64,000 bases of DNA from Eutreptiella sp. 'Long Island Sound 2002' (Eukaryota; Euglenozoa; Euglenophyceae; Eutreptiales; Eutreptiaceae). Both the position numbers and the translations under genes were made by a program. Below, piece by piece: positions 38,201 to 49,896 of this stretch. The notes below the pieces were generated by a model that searched no databases, had not been told where the DNA came from, and saw only the letters and a list, made by a program, of their open reading frames with translations. Numbering within the stretch: the first letter of the stretch is position 1; the number at the start of each line of letters is the position of its first letter. The DNA lies in contig OZ038381.1 in NCBI GenBank assembly GCA_964036045.1, forward strand, positions 155,080,352-155,144,351, in the 5' to 3' direction.

Positions 38201-38929
38201 ACAACAGTGCTGCTGCCGTCCACAGGCAGTGCTGCCACATTCTGAAGGCAGTGTTGCTGCAGTCCACTGGCAGTGCTGCAGTGTTGGGATGCAGTGCTGC
38301 AGCATTCCAAAGGCATGCAGCATTGCAGAGGCAGTGGCACCACTGTTTGAAGGCAGTGCTGCCACATTGTGAAGGCACTGCCGCTGCCATGTGAAGGCAG
38401 TGCTGCCACCAACTGCAGGCAGTGCTGCCTCATTGGGAAGGCAGTGTCACTGTCCAACAACAGTGCTGCTGCCGTCCACAGGCAGTGCTGCCACATTCTG
38501 AAGGCAGTGTTGCTGCAGTCCATGGGCAGTGCTGCAGTGTTGGGATGCAGTGCTGCAGCATTCCAAAGGCATGCAGCATTGCAGAGGCAGTGGCACCACT
38601 GTTTGAAGGCAGTGCTGCCACATTGTGAAGGCACTGCCGCTGCCATGTGAAGGCAGTGCTGCCACCAACTGCAGGCATTCCTGCCTCTTTGGGAAGCCAG
38701 TGTCACTGTCCAACAACAGTGCTGCTGCCGTCCACAGGCAGTGCTGCCACATTCTGAAGGCAGTGTTGCTGCAGTCCATGGGCAGTGCTGCAGTGTTGGG
38801 ATGCAGTGCTGCAGCATTCCAAAGGCATGCAGCATTGCAGAGGCAGTGGCACCACTGTTTGAAGGCAGTGCTGCCACATTATGAAGGCACTGCCGCTGCC
38901 ATGTGAAGGCATTGCTGCCACCAACTGCA

Positions 38930-39248
38930 GGCAGTGCTGCCTCATTTGGAAGCCAGTGTCACTGTCCAACAACAGTGCTGCTGCCGTCCACAGGCAGTGC
39001 TGCCACATTCTGAAGGCAGTGTCACTGTCCAACAACAGTGCTGCTGCCGTCCACAGGCAGTGCTGCCACATTCTGAAGGCAGTGTTGCTGCAGTCCATGG
39101 GCAGTGCTGCAGTGTTGGGATGCAGTGCTGCAGCATTCCAAAGGCATGCAGCATTGCAGAGGCAGTGGCACCACTGTTTGAAGGCAGTGCTGCCACATTG
39201 TGAAGGCACTGCCGCTGCCATGTGAAGGCAGTGCTGCCACCAACTGCA
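38930..39248. repeat. 319-bp monomer with 63-bp internal duplication
   Basis: After s4 the unit repeats s2+s3 and s4 (41 + 22 = 63 bp) before continuing with s5. The join reads ATTCTGAAGGCAGTGTCACTG at about 39007-39026. The s1 end is TTTGGAAGCC. Confidence 0.95.
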
Positions 39249-39486
39249 GGCAGTGCTGCCTCATTGGGAAGCCAGTGTCACTGTCCAACAACAGTGCTGC
39301 TGCCGTCCACAGGCAGTGCTGCCACATTCTGAAGGCAGTGTTGCTGCAGTCCACTGGCAGTGCTGCAGTGTTGGGATGCAGTGCTGCAGCATTGCAGAGG
39401 CAGTGGCACCACTGTTTGAAGGCAGTGCTGCCACATTGTGAAGGCACTGCCGCTGCCATGTGAAGGCAGTGCTGCCACCAACTGCA
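39249..39486. repeat. 238-bp monomer lacking s8
   Basis: Eighteen bases are missing between the two GCAGCATT motifs of s7 and s8. The sequence runs GCAGCATTGCAGAGG at about 39386-39400, with the SphI site lost. Deletion between short direct repeats explains the exact 18-bp loss. It lies directly after the 319-bp unit. Confidence 0.95.
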
Positions 39487-39742
39487 GGCAGTGCTGCCTC
39501 ATTGGAAAGGCAGTGTCACTGTCCAACAACAGTGCTGCTGCCGTCCACAGGCAGTGCTGCCACATTCTGAAGGCAGTGTTGCTGCAGTCCATGGGCAGTG
39601 CTGCAGTGTTGGGATGCAGTGCTGCAGCATTCCAAAGGCATGCAGCATTGCAGAGGCAGTGGCACCACTGTTTGAAGGCAGTGCTGCCACATTGTGAAGG
39701 CACTGCCGCTGCCATGTGAAGGCAGTGCTGCCACCAACTGCA

Positions 39743-41064
39743 GGCAGTGCTGCCTCATTGGGAAGCCAGTGTCACTGTCCAACAACAGTGCTGCTGCCGT
39801 CCACAGGCAGTGCTGCCACATTCTGAAGGCAGTGTTGCTGCAGTCCATGGGCAGTGCTGCAGTGTTGGGATGCAGTGCTGCAGCATTCCAAAGGCATGCA
39901 GCATTGCAGAGGCAGTGGCACCACTGTTTGAAGGCAGTGCTTTCCTTGTGAAGGCACTGCCGCTGCCATGTGAAGGCATTGCTGCCACCAACTGCAGGCA
40001 GTGCTGCCTCATTGGGAAGCCAGTGTCACTGTCCAACAACAGTGCTGCTGCCGTCCACAGGCAGTGCTGCCACATTCTGAAGGCAGTGTTGCTGCAGTCC
40101 ATGGGCAGTGCTGCATTGTTGGGATGCAGTACTGCAGCATTCCAAAGGCATGCAGCATTGCAGAGGCAGTGGCACCACTGTTTGAAGGCAGTGCTGCCAC
40201 ATTATGAAGGCACTGCCGCTGCCATGTGAAGGCATTGCTGCCACCAACTGCAGGCAGTGCTGCCTCATTGGGAAGGCAGTGTCACTGTCCAACAACAGTG
40301 CTGCTGCCGTCCACAGGCAGTGCTGCCACATTCTGAAGGCAGTGTTGCTGCAGTCCACTGGCAGTGCTGCAGTGTTGGGATGCAGTGCTGCAGCATTCCA
40401 AAGGCATGCAGCATTGCAGAGGCAGTGGCACCACTGTTTGAAGGCAGTGCTGCCACATTATGAAGGCACTGCCGCTGCCATGTGAAGGCATTGCTGCCAC
40501 CAACTGCAGGCAGTGCTGCCTCATTTGGAAGGCAGTGTCACTGTCCAACAACAGTGCTGCTGCCGTCCACAGGGAGTGCTGCCACATTCTGAAGGCAGTG
40601 TTGCTGCAGTCCACAGGCAGTGCTGCCACATTCTGAAGGCAGTGTTGCTGCAGTCCACTGGCAGTGCTGCAGTGTTGGGATGCAGTGCTGCAGCATTCCA
40701 AAGGCATGCAGCATTGCAGAGGCAGTGGCACCACTGTTTGAAGGCAGTGCTGCCACATTATGAAGGCACTGCCGCTGCCATGTGAAGGCAGTGCTGCCAC
40801 CAACTGCAGGCAGTGCTGCCTCATTTGGAAGCCAGTGTCACTGTCCAACAACAGTGCTGCTGCCGTCCACAGGCAGTGCTGCCACATTCTGAAGGCAGTG
40901 TTGCTGCAGTCCACTGGCAGTGCTGCAGTGTTGGGATGCAGTGCTGCAGCATTCCAAAGGCATGCAGCATTGCAGAGGCAGTGGCACCACTGTTTGAAGG
41001 CAGTGCTGCCACATTGTGAAGGCACTGCCGCTGCCATGTGAAGGCAGTGCTGCCACCAACTGCA
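39743..41064. repeat. Higher-order repeat, 1,322-bp period, copy 1
   Basis: Five units of 254, 256, 256, 300 and 256 bp. The first has GTGCTTTCCTTGTG in s10, a derivative of the common 2-bp deletion. The second (39997) has GCATTGTTGGG plus GTACTGC. The fourth (40509) is a 300-bp unit containing GGGAGTGCTGCC in s4. Confidence 0.85.
40509..40808. repeat. 300-bp monomer (extra s4-s5 pair)
   Basis: The order is s1, s2+s3, s4, s5, s4, s5, s6 onward, adding 44 bp (two subrepeats). The inner s5 ends TTGCTGCAGTCCACA, which splices an s3-like CCACAGG end onto s5. Copies with the same 300-bp architecture start at 41831, 46227 and 46527. Confidence 0.95.
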
Positions 41065-42386
41065 GGCAGTGCTGCCTCATTGGGAAGCCAGTGTCACTGT
41101 CCAACAACAGTGCTGCTGCCGTCCACAGGCAGTGCTGCCACATTCTGAAGGCAGTGTTGCTGCAGTCCATGGGCAGTGCTGCATTAGTGGGATGCAGTAC
41201 TGCAGCATTCCAAAGGCATGCAGCATTGCAGAGGCAGTGGCACCACTGTTTGAAGGCAGTGCTTTCCTTGTGAAGGCACTGCCGCTGCCATGTGAAGGCA
41301 TTGCTGCCACCAACTGCAGGCAGTGCTGCCTCATTGGGAAGCCAGTGTCACTGTCCAACAACAGTGCTGCTGCCGTCCACAGGCAGTGCTGCCACATTCT
41401 GAAGGCAGTGTTGCTGCAGTCCATGGGCAGTGCTGCATTGTTGGGATGCAGTACTGCAGCATTCCAAAGGCATGCAGCATTGCAGAGGCAGTGGCACCAC
41501 TGTTTGAAGGCAGTGCTGCCACATTATGAAGGCACTGCCGCTGCCATGTGAAGGCATTGCTGCCACCAACTGCAGGCAGTGCTGCCTCATTTGGAAGGCA
41601 GTGTCACTGTCCAACAACAGTGCTGCTGCCGTCCACAGGCAGTGCTGCCACATTCTGAAGGCAGTGTTGCTGCAGTCCATGGGCAGTGCTGCAGTGTTGG
41701 GATGCAGTGCTGCAGCATTCCAAAGGCATGCAGCATTGCAGAGGCAGTGGCACCACTGTTTGAAGGCAGTGCTGCCACATTATGAAGGCACTGCCGCTGC
41801 CATGTGAAGGCATTGCTGCCACCAACTGCAGGCAGTGCTGCCTCATTTGGAAGGCAGTGTCACTGTCCAACAACAGTGCTGCTGCCGTCCACAGGGAGTG
41901 CTGCCACATTCTCAAGGCAGTGTTGCTGCCGTCCACAGGCAGTGCTGCCACATTCTGAAGGCAGTGTTGCTGCAGTCCACTGGCAGTGCTGCAGTGTTGG
42001 GATGCAGTGCTGCAGCATTCCAAAGGCATGCAGCATTGCAGAGGCAGTGGCACCACTGTTTGAAGGCAGTGCTGCCACATTATGAAGGCACTGCCGCTGC
42101 CATGTGAAGGCAGTGCTGCCACCAACTGCAGGCAGTGCTGCCTCATTTGGAAGCCAGTGTCACTGTCCAACAACAGTGCTGCTGCCGTCCACAGGCAGTG
42201 CTGCCACATTCTGAAGGCAGTGTTGCTGCAGTCCATGGGCAGTGCTGCAGTGTTGGGATGCAGTGCTGCAGCATTCCAAAGGCATGCAGCATTGCAGAGG
42301 CAGTGGCACCACTGTTTGAAGGCAGTGCTGCCACATTGTGAAGGCACTGCCGCTGCCATGTGAAGGCAGTGCTGCCACCAACTGCA
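41065..42386. repeat. Higher-order repeat, 1,322-bp period, copy 2
   Basis: It has the same five-unit length pattern and shares the GTGCTTTCC, GCATTGTTGGG and GGGAGTGC markers. It differs in several CCATGG/CCACTGG assignments and carries GCATTAGTGGG in its first unit (about 41182). Confidence 0.85.
41831..42130. repeat. 300-bp monomer, HOR partner of the unit at 40509
   Basis: The inner s5 reads TTGCTGCCGTCCACA, a clear s5/s3 hybrid with the s3 CpG. s4 has GGGAGTGC and ATTCTCAAGG. The first marker is shared with the 40509 copy, the second is private. Confidence 0.95.
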
Positions 42387-43410
42387 GGCAGTGCTGCCTC
42401 ATTGGGAAGGCAGTGTCACTGTCCAACAACAGTGCTGCTGCCGTCCACAGGCAGTGCTGCCACATTCTGAAGGCAGTGTTGCTGCAGTCCATGGGGAGTG
42501 CTGCAGTGTTGGGATGCAGTGCTGCAGCATTCCAAAGGCATGCAGCATTGCAGAGGCAGTGGCACCACTGTTTGAAGGCAGTGCTGCCACATTATGAAGG
42601 CACTGCCGCTGCCATGTGAAGGCATTGCTGCCACCAACTGCAGGCAGTGCTGCCTCATTGGGAAGGCAGTGTCACTGTCCAACAACAGTGCTGCTGCCGT
42701 CCACAGGCAGTGCTGCCACATTCTGAAGGCAGTGTTGCTGCAGTCCACTGGCAGTGCTGCAGTGTTGGGATGCAGTGCTGCAGCATTCCAAAGGCATGCA
42801 GCATTGCAGAGGCAGTGGCACCACTGTTTGAAGGCAGTGCTGCCACATTATGAAGGCACTGCCGCTGCCATGTGAAGGCAGTGCTGCCACCAACTGCAGG
42901 CAGTGCTGCCTCATTTGGAAGCCAGTGTCACTGTCCAACAACAGTGCTGCTGCCGTCCACAGGCAGTGCTGCCACATTCTGAAGGCAGTGTTGCTGCAGT
43001 CCATGGGCAGTGCTGCAGTGTTGGGATGCAGTGCTGCAGCATTCCAAAGGCATGCAGCATTGCAGAGGCAGTGGCACCACTGTTTGAAGGCAGTGCTGCC
43101 ACATTATGAAGGCACTGCCGCTGCCATGTGAAGGCAGTGCTGCCACCAACTGCAGGCAGTGCTGCCTCATTTGGAAGCCAGTGTCACTGTCCAACAACAG
43201 TGCTGCTGCCGTCCACAGGCAGTGCTGCCACATTCTGAAGGCAGTGTTGCTGCAGTCCATGGGCAGTGCTGCAGTGTTGGGATGCAGTGCTGCAGCATTC
43301 CAAAGGCATGCAGCATTGCAGAGGCAGTGGCACCACTGTTTGAAGGCAGTGCTGCCACATTGTGAAGGCACTGCCGCTGCCATGTGAAGGCAGTGCTGCC
43401 ACCAACTGCA

Positions 43411-44434
43411 GGCAGTGCTGCCTCATTTGGAAGCCAGTGTCACTGTCCAACAACAGTGCTGCTGCCGTCCACAGGCAGTGCTGCCACATTCTGAAGGCAG
43501 TGTTGCTGCAGTCCATGGGCAGTGCTGCAGTGTTGGGATGCAGTGCTGCAGCATTCCAAAGGCATGCAGCATTGCAGAGGCAGTGGCACCACTGTTTGAA
43601 GGCAGTGCTGCCACATTATGAAGGCACTGCCGCTGCCATGTGAAGGCAGTACTGCCACCAACTGCAGGCAGTGCTGCCTCATTTGGAAGCCAGTGTCACT
43701 GTCCAACAACAGTGCTGCTGCCGTCCACAGGCAGTGCTGCCACATTCTGAAGGCAGTGTTGCTGCAGTCCATGGGCAGTGCTGCAGTGTTGGGATGCAGT
43801 GCTGCAGCATTCCAAAGGCATGCAGCATTGCAGAGGCAGTGGCACCACTGTTTGAAGGCAGTGCTGCCACATTATGAAGGCACTGCCGCTGCCATGTGAA
43901 GGCAGTGCTGCCACCAACTGCAGGCAGTGCTGCCTCATTGGGAAGGCAGTGTCACTGTCCAACAACAGTGCTGCTGCCGTCCACAGGCAGTGCTGCCACA
44001 TTCTGAAGGCAGTGTTGCTGCAGTCCATGGGCAGTGCTGCAGTGTTGGGATGCAGTGCTGCAGCATTCCAAAGGCATGCAGCATTGCAGAGGCAGTGGCA
44101 CCACTGTTTGAAGGCAGTGCTGCCACATTATGAAGGCACTGCCGCTGCCATGTGAAGGCATTGCTGCCACCGACTGCAGGCAGTGCTGCCTCATTGGGAA
44201 GCCAATGTCACTGTCCAACAACAGTGCTGCTGCCGTCCACAGGCAGTGCTGCCACATTCTGAAGGCAGTGTTGCTGCAGTCCATGGGCAGTGCTGCAGTG
44301 TTGGGATGCAGTGCTGCAGCATTCCAAAGGCATGCAGCATTGCAGAGGCAGTGGCACCACTGTTTGAAGGCAGTGCTGCCACATTGTGAAGGCACTGCCG
44401 CTGCCATGTGAAGGCAGTGCTGCCACCAACTGCA
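43411..44434. repeat. 1,024-bp tandem duplication, copy 1
   Basis: Four monomers (43411, 43667, 43923, 44179). Private markers shared with copy 2 are GGCAGTACTGCC at about 43647, CACCGACTGC at about 44169 and GCCAATGTCACTG at about 44201. Confidence 0.9.
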
Positions 44435-45458
44435 GGCAGTGCTGCCTCATTTGGAAGCCAGTGTCACTGTCCAACAACAGTGCTGCTGCCGTCCACAGGC
44501 AGTGCTGCCACATTCTGAAGGCAGTGTTGCTGCAGTCCATGGGCAGTGCTGCAGTGTTGGGATGCAGTGCTGCAGCATTCCAAAGGCATGCAGCATTGCA
44601 GAGGCAGTGGCACCACTGTTTGAAGGCAGTGCTGCCACATTATGAAGGCACTGCCGCTGCCATGTGAAGGCAGTACTGCCACCAACTGCAGGCAGTGCTG
44701 CCTCATTTGGAAGCCAGTGTCACTGTCCAACAACAGTGCTGCTGCCGTCCACAGGCAGTGCTGCCACATTCTGAAGGCAGTGTTGCTGCAGTCCATGGGC
44801 AGTGCTGCAGTGTTGGGATGCAGTGCTGCAGCATTCCAAAGGCATGCAGCATTGCAGAGGCAGTGGCACCACTGTTTGAAGGCAGTGCTGCCACATTATG
44901 AAGGCACTGCCGCTGCCATGTGAAGGCAGTGCTGCCACCAACTGCAGGCAGTGCTGCCTCATTGGGAAGGCAGTGTCACTGTCCAACAACAGTGCTGCTG
45001 CCGTCCACAGGCAGTGCTGCCACATTCTGAAGGCAGTGTTGCTGCAGTCCATGGGCAGTGCTGCAGTGTTGGGATGCAGTGCTGCAGCATTCCAAAGGCA
45101 TGCAGCATTGCAGAGGCAGTGGCACCACTGTTTGAAGGCAGTGCTGCCACATTATGAAGGCACTGCCGCTGCCATGTGAAGGCATTGCTGCCACCGACTG
45201 CAGGCAGTGCTGCCTCATTGGGAAGCCAATGTCACTGTCCAACAACAGTGCTGCTGCCGTCCACAGGCAGTGCTGCCACATTCTGAAGGCAGTGTTGCTG
45301 CAGTCCATGGGCAGTGCTGCAGTGTTGGGATGCAGTGCTGCAGCATTCCAAAGGCATGCAGCATTGCAGAGGCAGTGGCACCACTGTTTGAAGGCAGTGC
45401 TGCCACATTATGAAGGCACTGCCGCTGCCATGTGAAGGCAGTGCTGCCACCAACTGCA
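44435..45458. repeat. 1,024-bp tandem duplication, copy 2
   Basis: All three private markers of copy 1 recur exactly 1,024 bp later. By eye the copies are almost identical; the first clear difference is at the right edge, where CACATTGTG of copy 1 (about 44392) corresponds to CACATTATG (about 45416). Confidence 0.9.
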
Positions 45459-46226
45459 GGCAGTGCTGCCTCATTTGGAAGCCAGTGTCACTGTCCAACA
45501 ACAGTGCTGCTGCCGTCCACAGGCAGTGCTGCCACATTCTGAAGGCAGTGTTGCTGCAGTCCATGGGCAGTGCTGCAGTGTTGGGATGCAGTGCTGCAGC
45601 ATTCCAAAGGCATGCAGCATTGCAGAGGCAGTGGCACCACTGTTTGAAGGCAGTGCTGCCACATTGTGAAGGCACTGCCGCTGCCATGTGAAGGCAGTGC
45701 TGCCACCAACTGCAGGCAGTGCTGCCTCATTGGGAAGCCAGTGTCACTGTCCAACAACAGTGCTGCTGCCGTCCACAGGCAGTGCTGCCACATTCTGAAG
45801 GCAGTGTTGCTGCAGTCCATGGGCAGTGCTGCAGTGTTGGGATGCAGTGCTGCAGCATTCCAAAGGCATGCAGCATTGCAGAGGCAGTGGCACCACTGTT
45901 TGAAGGCAGTGCTGCCACATTGTGAAGGCACTGCCGCTGCCATGTGAAGGCAGTGCTGCCACCAACTGCAGGCAGTGCTGCCTCATTGGAAAGGCAGTGT
46001 CACTGTCCAACAACAGTGCTGCTGCCGTCCACAGGCAGTGCTGCCACATTCTGAAGGCAGTGTTGCTGCAGTCCATGGGCAGTGCTGCAGTGTTGGGATG
46101 CAGTGCTGCAGCATTCCAAAGGCATGCAGCATTGCAGAGGCAGTGGCACCACTGTTTGAAGGCAGTGCTGCCACATTGTGAAGGCACTGCCACTGCCATG
46201 TGAAGGCAGTGCTGCCACCAACTGAA

Positions 46227-46826
46227 GGCAGTGCTGCCTCATTGGGAAGGCAGTGTCACTGTCCAACAACAGTGCTGCTGCCGTCCACAGGCAGTGCTGC
46301 CACATTCTGAAGGCAGTGTTGCTGCCGTCCACAGGCAGTGCTGCCACATTCTGAAGGCAGTGTCGCTGCAGTCCACTGGCAGTGCTGCAGTGTTGGGATG
46401 CAGTGCTGCAGAATTCCAAAGGCATGCAGCATTGCAGAGGCAGTGGCACCACTGTTTGAAGGCAGTGCTGCCACATTATGAAGGCACTGCCGCTGCCATG
46501 TGAAGGCATTGCTGCCACCAACTGCAGGCAGTGCTGCCTCATTGGGAAGCCAGTGTCACTGTCCAACAACAGTGCTGCTGCCGTCCACAGGCAGTGCTGC
46601 CACATTCTGAAGGCAGTGTTGCTGCCGTCCACAGGCAGTGCTGCCACATTCTGAAGGCAGTGTTGCTGCAGTCCATGGGCAGTGCTGCAGTGTTGGGATG
46701 CAGTGCTGCAGCATTCCAAAGGCATGCAGCATTGCAGAGGCAGTGGCACCACTGTTTGAAGGCAGTGCTGCCACATTATGAAGGCACTGCCGCTGCCATG
46801 TGAAGGCAGTGCTGCCACCAACTGCA
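46227..46826. repeat. Two adjacent 300-bp monomers
   Basis: Units 46227-46526 and 46527-46826 both have the extra s4-s5 pair with the TTGCTGCCGTCCACA hybrid. They differ in class (CCACTGG then CCATGG). The first has private changes GTGTCGCTGC (about 46362) and GCAGAATTCC (about 46410, an EcoRI site). Because 300 is a multiple of three, the pair keeps one reading frame and allows the longest open frame in the window (minus strand, 46000-47055). Confidence 0.95.
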
Positions 46827-49800
46827 GGCAGTGCTGCCTCATTTGGAAGCCAGTGTCACTGTCCAACAACAGTGCTGCTGCCGTCCACAGGCAGTGCTGC
46901 CACATTCTGAAGGCAGTGTTGCTGCAGTCCATGGGCAGTGCTGCAGTGTTGGGATGCAGTGCTGCAGCATTCCAAAGGCATGCAGCATTGCAGAGGCAGT
47001 GGCACCACTGTTTGAAGGCAGTGCTGCCACATTGTGAAGGCACTGCCGCTGCCATGTGAAGGCAGTGCTGCCACCAACTGCAGGCAGTGCTGCCTCATTT
47101 GGAAGGCAGTGTCACTGTCCAACAACAGTGCTGCTGCCGTCCACAGGCAGTGCTGCCACATTCTGAAGGCAGTGTTGCTGCAGTCCATGGGCAGTGCTGC
47201 AGTGTTGGGATGCAGTGCTGCAGCATTCCAAAGGCATGCAGCATTGCAGAGGCAGTGGCACCACTGTTTGAAGGCAGTGCTGCCACATTATGAAGGCACT
47301 GCCGCTGCCATGTGAAGGCATTGCTGCCACCAACTGCAGGCAGTGCTGCCTCATTGGGAAGCCAGTGTCACTGTCGAACAACAGTGCTGCTGCCGTCCAC
47401 AGGCAGTGCTGCCACATTCTGAAGGCAGTGTTGCTGCAGTCCACTGGCAGTGCTGCAGTGTTGGGATGCAGTGCTGCAGCATTCCAAAGGCATGCAGCAT
47501 TGCAGAGGCAGTGGCACCACTGTTTGAAGGCAGTGCTGCCACATTATGAAGGCACTGCCGCTGCCATGTGAAGGCATTGCTGCCACCAACTGCAGGCAGT
47601 GCTGCCTCATTTGGAAGCCAGTGTCACTGTCCAACAACAGTGCTGCTGCCGTCCACAGGCAGTGCTGCCACATTCTGAAGGCAGTGTTGCTGCAGTCCAT
47701 GGGCAGTGCTGCAGTGTTGGGATGCAGTGCTGCAGCATTCCAAAGGCATGCAGCATTGCAGAGGCAGTGGCACCACTGTTTGAAGGCAGTGCTGCCACAT
47801 TATGAAGGCACTGCCGCTGCCATGTGAAGGCATTGCTGCCACCAACTGCAGGCAGTGCTGCCTCATTTGGAAGCCAGTGTCACTGTCCAACAACAGTGCT
47901 GCTGCCGTCCACAGGCAGTGCTGCCACATTCTGAAGGCAGTGTTGCTGCAGTCCATGGGCAGTGCTGCAGTGTTGGGATGCAGTACTGCAGCATTCCAAA
48001 GGCATGCAGCATTGCAGAGGCAGTGGCACCACTGTTTGAAGGCAGTGCTGCCACATTGTGAAGGCACTGCCGCTGCCATGTGAAGGCAGTGCTGCCACCA
48101 ACTGAAGGCAGTGCTGCCTCATTGGGAAGGCAGTGTCACTGTCCAACAACAGTGCTGCTGCCGTCCACAGGCAGTGCTGCCACATTCTGAAGGCAGTGTT
48201 GCTGCAGTCCACTGGCAGTGCTGCAGTGTTGGGATGCAGTGCTGCAGCATTCCAAAGGCATGCAGCATTGCAGAGGCAGTGGCACCACTGTTTGAAGGCA
48301 GTGCTGCCACATTGTGAAGGCACTGCCGCTGCCATGTGAAGGCATTGCTGCCACCAACTGCAGGCAGTGCTGCCTCATTGGGAAGGCAGTGTCACTGTCC
48401 AACAACAGTGCTGCTGCCGTCCACAGGCAGTGCTGCCACATTCTGAAGGCAGTGTTGCTGCAGTCCATGGGCAGTGCTGCAGTGTTGGGATGCAGTGCTG
48501 CAGCATTCCAAAGGCATGCAGCATTGCAGAGGCAGTGGCACCACTGTTTGAAGGCAGTGCTTTCCTTGTGAAGGCACTGCCGCTGCCATGTGAAGGCAGT
48601 GCTGCCACCAACTGAAGGCAGTGCTGCCTCATTGGGAAGGCAGTGTCACTGTCCAACAACAGTGCTGCTGCCGTCCACAGGCAGTGCTGCCACATTCTGA
48701 AGGCAGTGTTGCTGCAGTCCACTGGCAGCGCTGCAGTGTTGGGATGCAGTGCTGCAGCATTCCAAAGGCATGTAGCATTGCAGAGGCAGTGGCACCACTG
48801 TTTGAAGGCAGTGCTGCCACATTATGAAGGCACTGCCGCTGCCATGTGAAGGCATTGCTGCCACCAACTGCAGGCAGTGCTGCCTCATTTGGAAGGCAGT
48901 GTCACTGTCCAACAACAGTGCTGCTGCCGTCCACAGGCAGTGCTGCCACATTCTGAAGGCAGTGTTGCTGCAGTCCACTGGCAGTGCTGCAGTGTTGGGA
49001 TGCAGTGCTGCAGCATTCCAAAGGCATGCAGCATTGCAGAGGCAGTGGCACCACTGTTTGAAGGCAGTGCTGCCTCATTGTGAAGGCACTGCCGCTGCCA
49101 TGTGAAGGCATTGCTGCCACCAACTGAAGGCAGTGCTGCCTCATTTGGGAGCCAGTGTCACTGTCCAACAACAGTGCTGCTGCCGTCCACAGGCAGTGCT
49201 GCCACATTCTGAAGGCAGTGTTGCTGCAGTCCACTGGCAGTGCTGCAGTGTTGGGATGCTGTGCTGCAGCATTCCAAAGGCATGCAGCATTGCAGAGGCA
49301 GTGGCACCACTGTTTGAAGGCAGTGCTGCCACATTGTGAAGGCACTGCCGCTGCCATGTGAAGGCATTGCTGCCACCAACTGCAGGCAGTGCTGCTTCAT
49401 TGGGAAGGCAGTGTCACTGTCCAACAACAGTGCTGCTGCCGTCCACAGGCAGTGCTGCCACATTCTGAAGGCAGTGTTGCTGCAGTCCACGGGCAGTGCT
49501 GCAGTGTTGGGATGCAGTGCTGCAGCATTCCAAAGGCATGCAGCATTGCAGAGGCAGTGGCACCACTGTTTGAAGGCAGTGCTGCCACATTGTGAAGGCA
49601 CTGCCGCTGCCATGTGAAGGCAGTGCTGCCACCAACTGAAGGCAGTGCTGCCTCATTTGGAAGGCAGTGTCACTGTCCAACAACAGTGCTGCTGCCGTCC
49701 ACAGGCAGTGCTGCCACATTCTGAAGGCAGTGTTGCTGCAGTCCATGGGCAGTGCTGCAGTGTTGGGATGCAGTGCTGCAGCATTCCAAAGGCATGCAGC

Positions 49801-49896
49801 ATTGCAGAGGCAGTGGCACCACTGTTTGAAGGCAGTGCTGCCACATTGTGAAGGCACTGCCGCTGCCATGTGAAGGCATTGCTGCCACCAACTGCA

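Larger units (their letters stand above)
42131..46226. repeat. 16 consecutive 256-bp monomers, mostly CCATGG class
   Basis: Sixteen units in unbroken register. Thirteen in a row, from 42899 to the unit starting 45971, are CCATGG class, and TTTGGAAGCC is the dominant s1 end. Elsewhere in the window the two classes are mixed, so this block has been recently homogenised. Confidence 0.85.

Noticed and set aside
46000-47055. 351-codon open frame on the minus strand, the longest in the window
   Set aside because: It is a translation of repeat units held in frame by two 300-bp monomers (a multiple of three). It has Cys- and Ala-rich low-complexity sequence, no start context and no conserved frame across the array.
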